A stretch of DNA of 64,000 nt from CBDBJR01 sp965206445 (GTDB lineage: Bacteria > Pseudomonadota > Gammaproteobacteria > Arenicellales > Poriferihabitantaceae): contig CBDBJR010000002.1 in the NCBI GenBank assembly GCA_965206445.1, positions 1,612,001 to 1,676,000 on the forward strand, in the 5' to 3' direction. The notes under the pieces were generated by a model. The model searched no databases. It had not been told where the DNA came from and saw only the letters and a program-made list of their open reading frames with translations. Made by a program: the position numbers and the translations under genes. Shown in pieces: positions 16,635-26,192 of this stretch; position 1 is the stretch's first letter; each line of letters starts with the position of its first letter.

Positions 16635-17006
16635 TGTGAGTGCGGCCAGTCGGGCCGCGCGCTTTTCGGCTTCGCCCGGCATCCGCTGATGCCGGGCGGT
16701 AAGGGCGTCGCGCAGGCGGGTGTCATGGCGGTTTTTTTATCCGATGTTGGCGCGCCTGTCGCATCGGATGCGGGCAGATTCCGGGTTCCGTCCACGCTGT
16801 CACCGGGCCGGCAAACGGGGGCATCCGGGGGCGAGGGCGAGGGTGACAGGTCTACCGCGAGCCTGTCGGCGTGATTGGCCGGGGCAATCTGCTGATGGGT
16901 AGCCAGCGTGCGCAGGTCGCTGCCGTTAACCGATTGCATGGCATTACTCATCAATAGATTATCTAATATAAATCAGTCTATTATAGGTTTAACTCAATGT
17001 TTTAGA
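16635..17006. other. Gap between thrC and azlC, no supported gene
   Basis: A minus-strand frame from 16954 runs into azlC out of frame. It is Pro/Ser/Ala-rich and unlike any protein I know, so I do not call it. The A+T-rich patch near 16960-17006 lies downstream of thrC and may hold its transcript end or the azlCD promoter. Confidence 0.35.
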
Positions 17007-18398
17007 TTATAGTTTGTCTGGGGCGACGGCATCCATCAGCGTTTGAATCTGCTCCAGATTGTTGGCGACGCGCGTCATTTTTTCCGGCAGGTCGGTCAGC
17101 CGTGCGAGTGTGGCCGGCAATGCGGGCGACTGTCCGAGCGCGTCGGTAACGGCGTCGGCGAATTTGGCCGGATGGGCGGTGCCCAGGACCACGGTCGGAA
17201 TACCGGGCTGCGCATATTTGACGGCGGCGGCCAGGCCGATGACCGAATGGGGGTCCATGATGTCGCCGGACTGCCGGTAGACCTGTCGCATCGCTTGCCG
17301 GGTGGCGTCGTTGTCCAGTCGATGGGCGCAGAAAATCGCGTTGGCGCGCGCCAGCACGGACGGCTCGACGGTGAATTCACCGGTGGCGGAAAATTGCCGC
17401 ATCAGCGCCACGACCCGGTCGCTGTCCCGGTCGAGCAGCTCGAACAAAAAGCGCTCGAAGTTGCTGGATATCTGGATGTCCATACTGGGCGACAGGGTCG
17501 AGCAGACGCGGCGCCGCTGCATGCAGCCGCTGGTGAAAAACCGGGTCAGAATATCGTTGGTATTGGAGCCGATAATCAGGCGGTTGATCGGCAGCCCCAT
17601 CTGTCGGGCGACGTAGCCGGCAAATACGTTGCCAAAATTGCCGGTGGGCACCGAGAAGTTGATGCTTCGGTCCGGGGCGCCGAGCTCCAGTGCCGCGCGA
17701 AAATAGTAGACCACCTGCGCACTGATGCGCGCCCAGTTAATCGAATTGACGGCGCACAGCCGGTGCCGACGGCGAAAATCCGGGTCGTTGAACAGCGCTT
17801 TGACCAGGCTCTGGCAATCGTCAAAGGTGCCGTCAACCGCCAGGTTATGAATGTTTTGATCCACCACCGTGGTCATCTGGCGCCGCTGAATCGGCGAGAC
17901 GCGGCCATGCGGGTGCAGCATGAACAGGTTGAGCGACGCCAGGCCGCGCATCGCGGTAATCGCGGCGGAGCCGGTGTCGCCGGACGTGGCGCCGACAATC
18001 GTGCAGGCGTTTCGCCCCGGAAGATGCCCGAACAGCTGGCCGAGGAATTGCAGCGCGAAATCCTTGAACGCCAGCGTCGGGCCGTGAAACAGCTCCATCA
18101 CATACAGCTCGGAGTCGAGCTGCTTGAGCGGCGCTATCGCGGCGTGGTCGAAATCGCGCCAGGCCGCGGTCAGCAGGGTTTTTAGCGTGGACGGGTCGAG
18201 GCAGCCGGCGGTTAACGGCGCCAGCACGGCGCAGCCCAGATCGACATAGGACAGCCCGCGCAATTGGCGGATGCGATCAGGCGAAAATACCGGCCATTCG
18301 GTCGGGACATACAGACCGCCGTCGGTTGCCAGACCGGCCAGCGTTGCCTCGGCAAAATCGAGCTGCGCGGCAGCCCCGCGTGTACTGATGTAGTGCAA
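17007..18398 (-). CDS. thrC: Threonine synthase
   Basis: 463 residues, a PLP enzyme converting O-phosphohomoserine to threonine. Family marks are the N-terminal MHYISTRG, the PLP lysine in ELFHGPTLAFKDFALQFLG, ATSGDTGSAAI binding the phosphate, NSINWARI, and FSVPTGNFGNVFAGY. The length and architecture match the gammaproteobacterial long form. It is transcribed away from nadC, and the 151-bp gap between them holds both starts. Neither thrA nor thrB is nearby. Confidence 0.95.
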   Translation of the reverse strand: MHYISTRGAAAQLDFAEATLAGLATDGGLYVPTEWPVFSPDRIRQLRGLSYVDLGCAVLAPLTAGCLDPSTLKTLLTAAWRDFDHAAIAPLKQLDSELYVMELFHGPTLAFKDFALQFLGQLFGHLPGRNACTIVGATSGDTGSAAITAMRGLASLNLFMLHPHGRVSPIQRRQMTTVVDQNIHNLAVDGTFDDCQSLVKALFNDPDFRRRHRLCAVNSINWARISAQVVYYFRAALELGAPDRSINFSVPTGNFGNVFAGYVARQMGLPINRLIIGSNTNDILTRFFTSGCMQRRRVCSTLSPSMDIQISSNFERFLFELLDRDSDRVVALMRQFSATGEFTVEPSVLARANAIFCAHRLDNDATRQAMRQVYRQSGDIMDPHSVIGLAAAVKYAQPGIPTVVLGTAHPAKFADAVTDALGQSPALPATLARLTDLPEKMTRVANNLEQIQTLMDAVAPDKL

Positions 18399-18537
18399 TA
18401 GACTGGCGCAGGATGACAGGGTGGGGTGGTCGGAAATCTTCTGGCGTAGTGTAGCATTTTACGCCTTCGCGCGGCATATTTCGGCCACTTGCAGCGCCGT
18501 CGGCAGCGTAACGTTTATTTTCCTGATAATACGGCCC

Positions 18538-18543
18538 TATAAT
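18538..18543 (+). promoter_or_regulatory. TATAAT -10 box immediately before nadC
   Basis: A perfect TATAAT ends 6 bp before the nadC ATG, and a partial copy (GATAAT-ACGGCC) precedes it by 14 bp. If it is used, transcription would start at or inside the ATG, giving a leaderless message. The -35 region (about 18515-18520) matches the consensus poorly. Confidence 0.4.
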
Positions 18544-18549
18544 ACGGCC

Positions 18550-19509
18550 ATGGCGGACGGGGTTGAACAGCAGCGGGATGACCGGGTCGATGCGGCCGCA
18601 GTGCAGGCGCTGGCCCGTACCGCGCTGCAAGAGGATCTGGGGTCGGGGGATCTGACCGCGGCGCTGATACCGGCAAATCAGCGGGTTGAGGCCCGCCTGG
18701 TGTGCCGGCAGCAGGCGGTTTTGTGCGGTGCGCGCTGGTTTGAGGCGGTGCTGTCATTGGTCGACGAGGCTATCGAGGTCAGCTGGGCGCTGGCCGACGG
18801 CGAGCACCTGCGGCCGGGGCAGACGGTCTGCGGTCTGCATGGGCCGGCGCGGGCGATCCTGACCGCCGAGCGGACGGCAATCAATCTGCTGCAAACGCTA
18901 TCGGCCACGGCAACGGCGGCGCAGCGCTATGTTGCTGCGGTCGCCGGCACCGGCTGTCGCATCCTCGATACCCGCAAGACGCTGCCGGGCCTGCGGCTGG
19001 CGCAGAAGTATGCCGTGCGCGTCGGCGGGGCGGAGAATCACCGGGTGGGGTTGTTTGACGGCGTGCTGATCAAGGAGAATCATATTGCCTGCGCCGGCTC
19101 GGTGCAGGCCGCGGTGTCGGCGGCGCTGGCCGCGGCGCCGGATTGCGCTTTGCTCGAGGTCGAAGTAGAGTCGCTGGCGCAGTTGGAGCAGGCGCTGGCC
19201 GCCGGTGCGGGCCGGGTCATGCTGGATAATTTCGATTTGGCGATGATGCGCGCCGGCGTCAAACTGGCCGCCGGCCGGGTCGAGCTGGAGGTGTCCGGTA
19301 ATGTGACGCTGGACAACGTCCGTGAGATTGCGCTGACCGGGGTGACGTATATCTCGGTGGGGGCGATAACCAAGCACGTCGATGCGGTCGATTTTTCTCT
19401 GCGGGTGCTGGAGGGGTTGACCGGGTGCGGGGCTCTGTTTGCCGTCGCCGGCGCAATCGACGATGAAGATACAACGCCTGGCCAAACGCCAGACAACACA
19501 ACCGATTAA
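18550..19509 (+). CDS. nadC: Nicotinate-nucleotide pyrophosphorylase (carboxylating)
   Basis: 319 residues from the ATG at 18550. NadC condenses quinolinate with PRPP to form nicotinate mononucleotide, the last step of de novo pyridine ring synthesis. Diagnostic stretches are LQEDLGSGDLTAALIP, AERTAINLLQTLSATAT, ILDTRKTLPGLRLAQKYAVR, GGAENHRVGLFDGVLIKENH, ELEVSGNVTLDN and ISVGAITKHVDAVDFSL. About 25 extra C-terminal residues follow the normal end and look disordered. The doeA-like gene starts 6 bp later on the same strand, so the two may be co-transcribed. Confidence 0.95.
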   Translation: MADGVEQQRDDRVDAAAVQALARTALQEDLGSGDLTAALIPANQRVEARLVCRQQAVLCGARWFEAVLSLVDEAIEVSWALADGEHLRPGQTVCGLHGPARAILTAERTAINLLQTLSATATAAQRYVAAVAGTGCRILDTRKTLPGLRLAQKYAVRVGGAENHRVGLFDGVLIKENHIACAGSVQAAVSAALAAAPDCALLEVEVESLAQLEQALAAGAGRVMLDNFDLAMMRAGVKLAAGRVELEVSGNVTLDNVREIALTGVTYISVGAITKHVDAVDFSLRVLEGLTGCGALFAVAGAIDDEDTTPGQTPDNTTD

Positions 19510-19515
19510 AAAATC

Positions 19516-20730
19516 ATGTCAGATAACCCGAATCAACCCGAAGCCCCCCTGAATGAAGCCGCTCTGCCGTTCAGCCGGGCGGAATACGCCGAGCGGCTGG
19601 CCAAAGTGCGGCGGCAGATGCAGCAGCGGGACGTGGAATTGCTGATTATCAGCGACCCGTCGAATATGGCCTGGCTGAGCGGCTATGACGGCTGGTCTTT
19701 TTATGTGCATCAATGTGTCATCGTGACCGCCGACGGTGAGCCGTACTGGTATGGCCGGCAGCAGGATGGCAATGGCGCGCGCCGGACGGTGTATATGTCG
19801 CCGGCCAACATATTGACCTATGCCGACCACTATGTGCAGTCGATGGAACGCCATCCGATGGATCATCTGGCTGCCCTGATTGTCGAGCACGGCTGGCAGC
19901 ACCGCCGGATTGGGGTCGAGATGGACAACTACTATTTTTCTGCGGCGGCACTGCGCGCATTGCAGCGGCATTTGCCGGCGTCGGAGTTTGTCGATGCAAC
20001 CGGGCTGGTCAACTGGCAGCGCTGTATCAAATCGGCAACCGAACTGGAATACATGCGGCGCGCCGGGCGGATTGTCGAAGTGATGCACGAGCGCATTCGC
20101 CAACAGCTGGTGCCCGGTATGCGCAAATGTGATCTGGTCGCGCAGATCTATGCCGCCGGCATTGGCGGGGTAGCCGGGTACGGCGGCGATTATCCCGCCA
20201 TTGTCCCGCTGCTGCCGTCGGGCGACGCCGCCGCCGCCCCGCATCTGACCTGGGACGACGCGCCGATGCGCTCCGGTGAAGGCACCTTTTTTGAAATTGC
20301 CGGCTGTTATCGGCGCTACCATTGCCCGCTGTCGCGCACCGCCTTTCTGGGGCGCCCGACCGCCACCTTTGTGAATGCGGAAAAGGCGGTGCTGGAGGGC
20401 CTGGAACGCGGGTTAGAGCAGGCCCGGGCGGGCAATGTGGCCGAGGACATTGCCGCGGCGTACTTTCAGGTATTGCAACGCTACGGCATCGAAAAGAACG
20501 ACCGCGCCGGCTATTCGATTGGCCTGTCCTACCCGCCCGACTGGGGCGAGCGCACTATCAGCCTGCGCGCCGGCGACAAGAGCGAACTCAAGGTGAACAT
20601 GACGCTGCATTTCATGACCGGCCTGTGGATGGAGGGCTGGGGGTTCGAGATCACCGAAAGCATTGTGATTGGCGAGCACGGCGCGGAATGCCTGGCCAAT
20701 GTGCCGCGCGAATTGTTTGTGGTTGACTGA
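19516..20730 (+). CDS. doeA: M24-family hydrolase, ectoine hydrolase (DoeA)-like
   Basis: 404 residues with the two-domain creatinase/prolidase (pita-bread) fold: an N-terminal creatinase domain (about 20-165, IISDPSNMAWLSGYDGWSFY) and a C-terminal M24 domain (about 175-400). The C-terminal part GYSIGLSYPPDWGER and LHFMTGLWMEGWGFEITESI is close to what I know of ectoine hydrolase DoeA, which opens the ectoine ring to N-acetyl-diaminobutyrate. Several metal-ligand positions of ordinary aminopeptidases are not conserved, as in creatinase and DoeA. It starts 6 bp after nadC. There is no doeB next to it, so a creatinase or other amidinohydrolase function cannot be ruled out. Confidence 0.65.
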   Translation: MSDNPNQPEAPLNEAALPFSRAEYAERLAKVRRQMQQRDVELLIISDPSNMAWLSGYDGWSFYVHQCVIVTADGEPYWYGRQQDGNGARRTVYMSPANILTYADHYVQSMERHPMDHLAALIVEHGWQHRRIGVEMDNYYFSAAALRALQRHLPASEFVDATGLVNWQRCIKSATELEYMRRAGRIVEVMHERIRQQLVPGMRKCDLVAQIYAAGIGGVAGYGGDYPAIVPLLPSGDAAAAPHLTWDDAPMRSGEGTFFEIAGCYRRYHCPLSRTAFLGRPTATFVNAEKAVLEGLERGLEQARAGNVAEDIAAAYFQVLQRYGIEKNDRAGYSIGLSYPPDWGERTISLRAGDKSELKVNMTLHFMTGLWMEGWGFEITESIVIGEHGAECLANVPRELFVVD

Positions 20731-20757
20731 GCGGCCGGTTACAGAACACGGCCCAAT

Positions 20758-21753
20758 TCAGGCGCGCGCCGGCGATGGCGTGAGGTTGGCGTCGAGGTCG
20801 GTTTGCAATGCCTGAATCAGCGTCTGCATGTCGGCAGGGAGCGGCTGATGAAACTGCCGGAGTTGCGTGCTGTCCGGGGCGATAAAATGCAGTGCATGGG
20901 CATGCAATGCCTGGCGGCGGAACGTGTGCAGGGCGGCGCTCAGTTCGGGAGCGGGGCTCGTCGGCAGGCGCGGACGGTTGCCATAGAGCGGGTCGCCGAC
21001 CACGGCGTGTCCTCGCCATTGCAGGTGCACCCGGATTTGATGCGTGCGGCCGGTGGCCAGCCGGGCTTCGATCAGGCTGTGGCGGCGGAATTTTTGTTGG
21101 ATGCGGATATGAGTGATTGCGGGTTTGCCGGCCGGATTGACACACATGCGCAAGCGATCCTGCCGATGTCGGCCAATCGGCTGGTTGATGGTTTCGCCGG
21201 CCACCGGAATGCCGTCGATGATGGCGGTGTAGAGGCGCGTTAGCGTGCGCTGCTTGAGTTGTTCGCTCAGGGATTGCCGGGCCGCTTCGGTGCGTGCGAC
21301 CACAATCAGCCCCGTGGTGTCTTTGTCCAGCCGATGGACGATGCCGGCCCTGGGCAGTTGACCCAGGCGCTCGTCCAGCGCGAGCAGGCCGTTGACCAGC
21401 GTGCCATCGGGATTGCCGGCGCCCGGGTGCACGACCAGCCCGGCGGGTTTGTTGAGCACGTAGTAGTGCTGCTCCTGCGCGACGATATCGAGCGCCATTG
21501 GCTGGGCGATCGCCTGGGCAAGCCAGTCGGTGGGCTGGGGGCGGGGTGGGCTGAGTGTGATCGTTTCGCCGCCGAGCAGCTTCTGTTTCTGCGCTGCCGG
21601 TGCATGCTCCAGTTCGACCCGACCGTCGCGGATCCATTGCTGCAGGTTGGCGCGGGAATACAGCGGCAGCAGCCTGGCGAGCACTTTGTCCAGCCGCTGG
21701 CCGGACATTTCTGCCGGAACCGTGATAAAAATCCGCTCTTGCCGATCGTGCAT
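20758..21753 (-). CDS. rluD: 23S rRNA pseudouridine synthase D
   Basis: 331 residues. An S4 RNA-binding domain (about 16-75, SGQRLDKVLARLLP) precedes the RluA-type catalytic domain with the active-site motif HRLDKDTTGL (Asp143) and TGRTHQIRVH. RluD modifies U1911, U1915 and U1917 of helix 69 in the 23S rRNA. It is divergent from bamD across 169 bp, the conserved gammaproteobacterial arrangement, which supports the symbol over rluA or rluC. Confidence 0.93.
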   Translation of the reverse strand: MHDRQERIFITVPAEMSGQRLDKVLARLLPLYSRANLQQWIRDGRVELEHAPAAQKQKLLGGETITLSPPRPQPTDWLAQAIAQPMALDIVAQEQHYYVLNKPAGLVVHPGAGNPDGTLVNGLLALDERLGQLPRAGIVHRLDKDTTGLIVVARTEAARQSLSEQLKQRTLTRLYTAIIDGIPVAGETINQPIGRHRQDRLRMCVNPAGKPAITHIRIQQKFRRHSLIEARLATGRTHQIRVHLQWRGHAVVGDPLYGNRPRLPTSPAPELSAALHTFRRQALHAHALHFIAPDSTQLRQFHQPLPADMQTLIQALQTDLDANLTPSPARA

Positions 21754-21922
21754 GGTATGAATCTGTGGCAGAATAAGGCCGCCTGCAATGGGGTGGAGTG
21801 CGTTTGCCGACTTGCTCGAAGGGCGTGTTTTGTCGGCGTTTCCGGCGCTGTATAAAAACGCTATTGTAGGTTATTTTTCGTCAATTATCCCGCTTGTCGG
21901 GGCAATCAGCAGGGTGTCTGGT

Positions 21923-22849
21923 ATGTCAAAAAATGTATTCGCGTCAACCGTGTCAGTCCGCCGTCCGCGGTGCTCCATCGGCAGCGCAATATTGTCGCTG
22001 TGGAGCGTATTGCTCGCCTTGAGTCTGCTGGCCGGTTGCAGTGGGTTCCGGGCGGGTCCCGCGTTGGATGCGACCGCCGAGGAGTTGTATGCCGACGCGC
22101 GCGTGAGCCTCGATAAAAGCAAATGGAATACCGCGATTGCGCAGTTGCGGGAATTGGAATCGCGCTTCCCGTATGGCAAATATGCCGAGCAGGCGCAGCT
22201 CGATACCGCCTATGCGCATTATCAAAACCTGGAACCCGAGCTGGCCATTACCGCCGCCGAGCGGTTTATCATGCTGCATCCGACACATTCGGCGGTGGAT
22301 TATGCCTATTATCTGAAAGGGCGGGCCAGCTTTTTCGAGGATGACTCGGTGCTCGGTCGGCTGGTTGGTCAGGACGACTTGAGCGACCGCGATGCCACCG
22401 CGATACGCCGGGCGCTGGGCGAATTTCGCGATGTGTATACGCTGTTTCCGCAAAGCCGCTACGCCGCCGATGCGAAAGCGCGCGCGCGGCACCTGCTCGA
22501 TGCGCTGGCGCAGCATGAAATCACCGTGGCCGGTTATTATTTCTCGCGCCAGGCCCATGTGGCCGCGGTCCATCGCGCCAAGGGGGTGATCGAGGATTTT
22601 CCCGATTCACCCCATGTCGAGGATGCGCTGGGGGTGTTGGTGCATAGCTACGGCGATATGGGGCTGGACGATCTGGCAATCGATGCGCGCCGGATACTGG
22701 AGCTCAACTTTCCGCAGAGCCGGTATTTGACCGGTGAGCGTGACGAGTTGTTTGCCGGGCGCTGGTACAGCGGTCGGCTGCGCGATCCGGGCAATAAGCT
22801 GGAGCGGTTTTTTCTGTCGTTCGGCCGGCGAAAAACCGCACCCAAATAG
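21923..22849 (+). CDS. bamD: Outer membrane protein assembly factor BamD (lipoprotein)
   Basis: 308 residues from the ATG at 21923. The N-terminus is a lipoprotein signal ending in the lipobox LLAGC. The mature part is built of TPR-like helices with the BamD stretches AEELYADARVSLDKSKWNTA, LESRFPYGKYAEQAQLDTAY, SRYAADAKARARHL and GYYFSRQAHVAAVHRAKGVI. BamD is an essential part of the BAM complex that inserts beta-barrel proteins in the outer membrane. The protein is about 60 residues longer than the E. coli one; the extra length is a longer N-terminus and a basic C-terminal tail. Confidence 0.92.
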   Translation: MSKNVFASTVSVRRPRCSIGSAILSLWSVLLALSLLAGCSGFRAGPALDATAEELYADARVSLDKSKWNTAIAQLRELESRFPYGKYAEQAQLDTAYAHYQNLEPELAITAAERFIMLHPTHSAVDYAYYLKGRASFFEDDSVLGRLVGQDDLSDRDATAIRRALGEFRDVYTLFPQSRYAADAKARARHLLDALAQHEITVAGYYFSRQAHVAAVHRAKGVIEDFPDSPHVEDALGVLVHSYGDMGLDDLAIDARRILELNFPQSRYLTGERDELFAGRWYSGRLRDPGNKLERFFLSFGRRKTAPK

Positions 22850-22856
22850 GGGCGAT

Positions 22857-22888
22857 AGCGGGTTGCATTCTCCCGGCATCAACCCGCT
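22857..22888. terminator. Hairpin between convergent bamD and purC
   Basis: AGCGGGTTG at 22857-22865 pairs perfectly with CAACCCGCT at 22880-22888 around a 14-base loop. Lying between two convergent genes, it probably ends both transcripts, although no T-run is present. Confidence 0.5.
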
Positions 22889-22902
22889 TGTGCCGCGCGG
22901 CG

Positions 22903-23802
22903 TTAGCGGCGGGAGAGTTGCTGTTCGGCCTGGGCGTATTTCTCCGCGGTTTTGCGGATGATCTCTGCGGGCAGCTCCGGTGCCGGCGGGGTTTTGTCCC
23001 AATCCAGCGTGGCCAGATAATCGCGCACAAACTGCTTGTCATAGCTCGGCGGACTGCTGCCGGGCTGATACTGCTCCGCCGGCCAGAAACGCGACGAATC
23101 CGGCGTCAGCACTTCATCAATCAGGTGCAGTTTGCCGTGCTGGTCGAGGCCGAATTCAAATTTGGTGTCGGCAATGATAATGCCGCGCTGGCGGGCGTAT
23201 TCTGCGGCTTCGGTATAGATTTGCAGGCTGAGCTGTTTGACCTGCTCGGCCAGCTCGGCGCCAACCAGCTCGACGGTTTGTTCAAACCGCAGATTTTCAT
23301 CGTGCTCACCGGCCGCGGCTTTGGAAGAGGGCGTGTAGATCGCCTGCGGCAGTTTGTCGGCCTGGCGCAGCTGTTGCGGCAGCACAATGCCGCAGACGGC
23401 GCCGGTGGCCCGGTAGTCGCTCCAGCCCGAGCCGATCAGATAGCCGCGCACAATCGCCTCCAGCGGCAGCGGCTTGAGTTTTTTCACAATCATGGCCCGC
23501 TGACCTAAAACAGCACGCTGCTGCGGGTCCGTGATCACCTGTTCAAGCGATTTGTCGGCGGTCATGTGGTTGGCGACCAGATGGCCGATGCGGGCAAACC
23601 AGAAGCGGGTGAGCCGGGTCAATACCTCGCCTTTGGCGGGGATGCCCTGGGGCAACACAACATCGAAGGCCGACAGCCGGTCGCTGGTGACAATCAATAT
23701 ATGCTGATCATCAAGCGCATAAATGTCGCGCACTTTGCCGCGGTGCAGCAATTCCAGCGGCAGACTGGATTCAAATAAAACCGATTGCGGGGGGTGGTTC
23801 AT
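22903..23802 (-). CDS. purC: Phosphoribosylaminoimidazole-succinocarboxamide synthase
   Basis: 299 residues of the long, yeast-like SAICAR synthase form. It joins CAIR and aspartate with ATP in purine synthesis. Motifs are LLHRGKVRDIYALDDQHILI, SDRLSAFDVVLPQGIPAKGEVLT, VVARGYLIGSGW-type (here EAIVRGYLIGSGWSDYRATG), TDTKFEFG-type (ADTKFEFGLDQHG) and LIDEVLTPDSSRFW. It is transcribed leftward 26 bp after parC, so it may share its message. Confidence 0.95.
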   Translation of the reverse strand: MNHPPQSVLFESSLPLELLHRGKVRDIYALDDQHILIVTSDRLSAFDVVLPQGIPAKGEVLTRLTRFWFARIGHLVANHMTADKSLEQVITDPQQRAVLGQRAMIVKKLKPLPLEAIVRGYLIGSGWSDYRATGAVCGIVLPQQLRQADKLPQAIYTPSSKAAAGEHDENLRFEQTVELVGAELAEQVKQLSLQIYTEAAEYARQRGIIIADTKFEFGLDQHGKLHLIDEVLTPDSSRFWPAEQYQPGSSPPSYDKQFVRDYLATLDWDKTPPAPELPAEIIRKTAEKYAQAEQQLSRR

Positions 23803-23828
23803 CGTGGTTTCGACGGGTGGAGGAGGGG

Positions 23829-26135
23829 TTATTTTTCGATCACGCTCATCGCGCTGACCTGTCTGAAGCCTCGGGGCAACAGTCGTCCGCGCTGTGCCCG
23901 GGCGCCAATGTAGATGGCAAAATCAGCCGATTTCAGCGCAAGATGGCGTTTGCCGCTGTCAATTTTGAGCAGGCAGTTGGCGCCCAGCACCACCGTGCCG
24001 ACGACGTATTCCGGCGGCACGGTTTGCGCCTGCTGGGCGCGTGCGGTCGGCAGGCTGATCAATCTGGTGCCTTTGCCCTTGCTCAGTCTGTTCAACTCGC
24101 TGAGCGCAAAGATCAGCAGGCGGCCGCTGCTGGTGACCACCGCCAGTTGCGCGGTGGCATCGTCGGTCACGCGCTGCGGCAGCAGCACGGCGGCATTGGC
24201 GGTCAGTTTGAATGCCGCCTTGCCGGCTTTGCTGCGGGTTGACAGCTCGCCCAGCGCGGCAATAAAACCATAGCCGGCGCTGCTGCACAGCACATGCTCG
24301 GTGTCTTCGCGGCCCATCATCAGGCCGCAGAAATTGCTGCCGGATTTGAGCTTGAAATGGCTGCTCAGCGGCTCGCCAAAGCCTCTTGCAGACGGCAGGT
24401 CGTGCGCTGCCAGTGAGTAGGCGCGGCCGCTCGAATCGATGCCGACCAGCAGCTCATTGGTTTTTCCCTGTACCGCGCACAGGTAGCGGTCACCGGATTT
24501 ATAGCTGAGTTGCTGCGCATCGATATCGTGGCCTCTGGCCGACCGAATCCAGCCGTGGGCGGACAGCACAACCGTGATCGCCTCGACCGGCATCAAGGCC
24601 TCGGTGCGCATCGGTCTGGCCGCCGCCCGGTTGACCAGCGGCGAACGCCGCGCATCGCCAAAGGCCTGCGCATCGGCAATCAACTCCTGTTTGACCAGCC
24701 GTTTGAGCCTGGCTTTGGCGGCCAGCAGCGCTTGCAGGCGGTCGCGTTCCTGTTCCAGTTGCTGCTGTTCGGTGCGGATTTTATTTTCTTCCAGCGCCGC
24801 CAGGTGGCGCAATTTCAGTTCGAGAATGGCTTCGGCCTGGGTATCGGTGAGGCTGAAGCGCTGCATCAGTACCGGTTTTGGCCGATCTTCGGCGCGAATG
24901 ATAGCAATGATGGCATCGAGGTGGGCAAACACGGTCAGCAGGCCGGCCAGAATATGCAGCCGGTCGGTGACTTTTGTCAGCCGGGTTTGCAGCCGTCGAG
25001 TGACCGTCGCGAGGCGGTATTCCAGCCATTCGGTCAGCAGCGATTTGAGGTCGAACACCCGCGGCCGACCGTCCAGGTCGATCATGTTCAGATTGACCCG
25101 ATAGCTGCGCTCGAGGTCGGTGGCGGCAAACAGATGGTGCATCACGGTGTCGCTGTCCACCCGTTTCGAGTGCATTTCAATCACCAGCCGAGTGGGGTTT
25201 TCATGGTCGGATTCATCCCGCAGGTCGGCTATCATCGACAGCTTTTTGGCGGTCATCAGCGCGGCAATTTGCTCCTGCACCCGGTTGCCGGAAACCTGAT
25301 AGGGCAGGGCGGTGATCACGATGTCGCTGTCCTGCTGCTGCCAGGTGGCGCGCTGGCGCACGGACCCCAGGCCGGTGGTATAGATTGCGCGCAGCTCTTC
25401 CGGCGCCGAAATAATCTCGGCCGCGGTCGGGAAGTCCGGCCCTTTGATATGTTCGCACAACTCGGCCACGGTCGCGCGCGGATGCTCCAGCAGGTGGATG
25501 CAGGCGTCGACGACTTCGCGCAGGTTGTGCGGCGGGATGTCGGTCGCCATGCCGACCGCAATGCCGGAGCTGCCGTTGAGCAGAACGTTGGGCAGGCGTG
25601 CCGGCAGCAGTCTGGGCTCTTGCAGGGTGCTGTCAAAATTGGCGACCCAGTCGGCGGTGCCCTGATTGATTTCCGCCAGCAGCAGGTGCGCATAATGCGT
25701 CAGGCGGGATTCGGTATAGCGCATGGCGGCAAAAGAGCGCGGGTCATCCTGGCTGCCCCAGTTGCCCTGGCCGTCAATCAACGGGTAGCGGTAGCTGAAT
25801 TGCTGCGCCATCAACACCATCGCGTCGTAGCAGGCGCTGTCGCCGTGCGGGTGAAATTTGCCGAGCACGTCGCCGATCGTGCGGGCGGATTTCTTGTATT
25901 TGGCGGTGGCGTGCAGACCGAGGCCGAACATGGCGTACACAATGCGTCGCTGCACCGGTTTCAGACCGTCGGCAATGCTGGGCAGTGCGCGGTCCAAAAT
26001 CACATACATCGAGTAATGCAGGTAGGCGTGCTCGATAAACTCCGCCAGCGAGCGTTTTTCCAGCGGCAATGCGCCGGTTGTGTCGGGCGAGCCGGCGGTG
26101 CCGGTTGGGCGGTAATCGATTATCTGTTTTGACAT
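23829..26135 (-). CDS. parC: DNA topoisomerase IV subunit A
   Basis: 768 residues, typical of ParC rather than GyrA, whose C-terminal domain carries a GyrA box. The breakage-reunion domain shows PLEKRSLAEFIEHAYLHYSM, ALPSIADGLKPVQRRIVYAM, the quinolone region GKFHPHGDSACYDAMVLMAQ with an intact Ser and acidic neighbour, and the active-site tyrosine in AAMRYTESRLTHYA. The C-terminal beta-pinwheel (about 500-740) has the repeating blades. It decatenates daughter chromosomes together with ParE, which is not in the window. Confidence 0.95.
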   Translation of the reverse strand: MSKQIIDYRPTGTAGSPDTTGALPLEKRSLAEFIEHAYLHYSMYVILDRALPSIADGLKPVQRRIVYAMFGLGLHATAKYKKSARTIGDVLGKFHPHGDSACYDAMVLMAQQFSYRYPLIDGQGNWGSQDDPRSFAAMRYTESRLTHYAHLLLAEINQGTADWVANFDSTLQEPRLLPARLPNVLLNGSSGIAVGMATDIPPHNLREVVDACIHLLEHPRATVAELCEHIKGPDFPTAAEIISAPEELRAIYTTGLGSVRQRATWQQQDSDIVITALPYQVSGNRVQEQIAALMTAKKLSMIADLRDESDHENPTRLVIEMHSKRVDSDTVMHHLFAATDLERSYRVNLNMIDLDGRPRVFDLKSLLTEWLEYRLATVTRRLQTRLTKVTDRLHILAGLLTVFAHLDAIIAIIRAEDRPKPVLMQRFSLTDTQAEAILELKLRHLAALEENKIRTEQQQLEQERDRLQALLAAKARLKRLVKQELIADAQAFGDARRSPLVNRAAARPMRTEALMPVEAITVVLSAHGWIRSARGHDIDAQQLSYKSGDRYLCAVQGKTNELLVGIDSSGRAYSLAAHDLPSARGFGEPLSSHFKLKSGSNFCGLMMGREDTEHVLCSSAGYGFIAALGELSTRSKAGKAAFKLTANAAVLLPQRVTDDATAQLAVVTSSGRLLIFALSELNRLSKGKGTRLISLPTARAQQAQTVPPEYVVGTVVLGANCLLKIDSGKRHLALKSADFAIYIGARAQRGRLLPRGFRQVSAMSVIEK

Positions 26136-26192
26136 ACGGGGCGGTTATGGCGGTCGGGTTGTGTGCCGGTGAAGGATATTCCCTGCACTGCG

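Noticed and set aside
24510..26132. 540-codon frame antisense to parC
   Set aside because: A shadow of parC; low-complexity composition and no motif.
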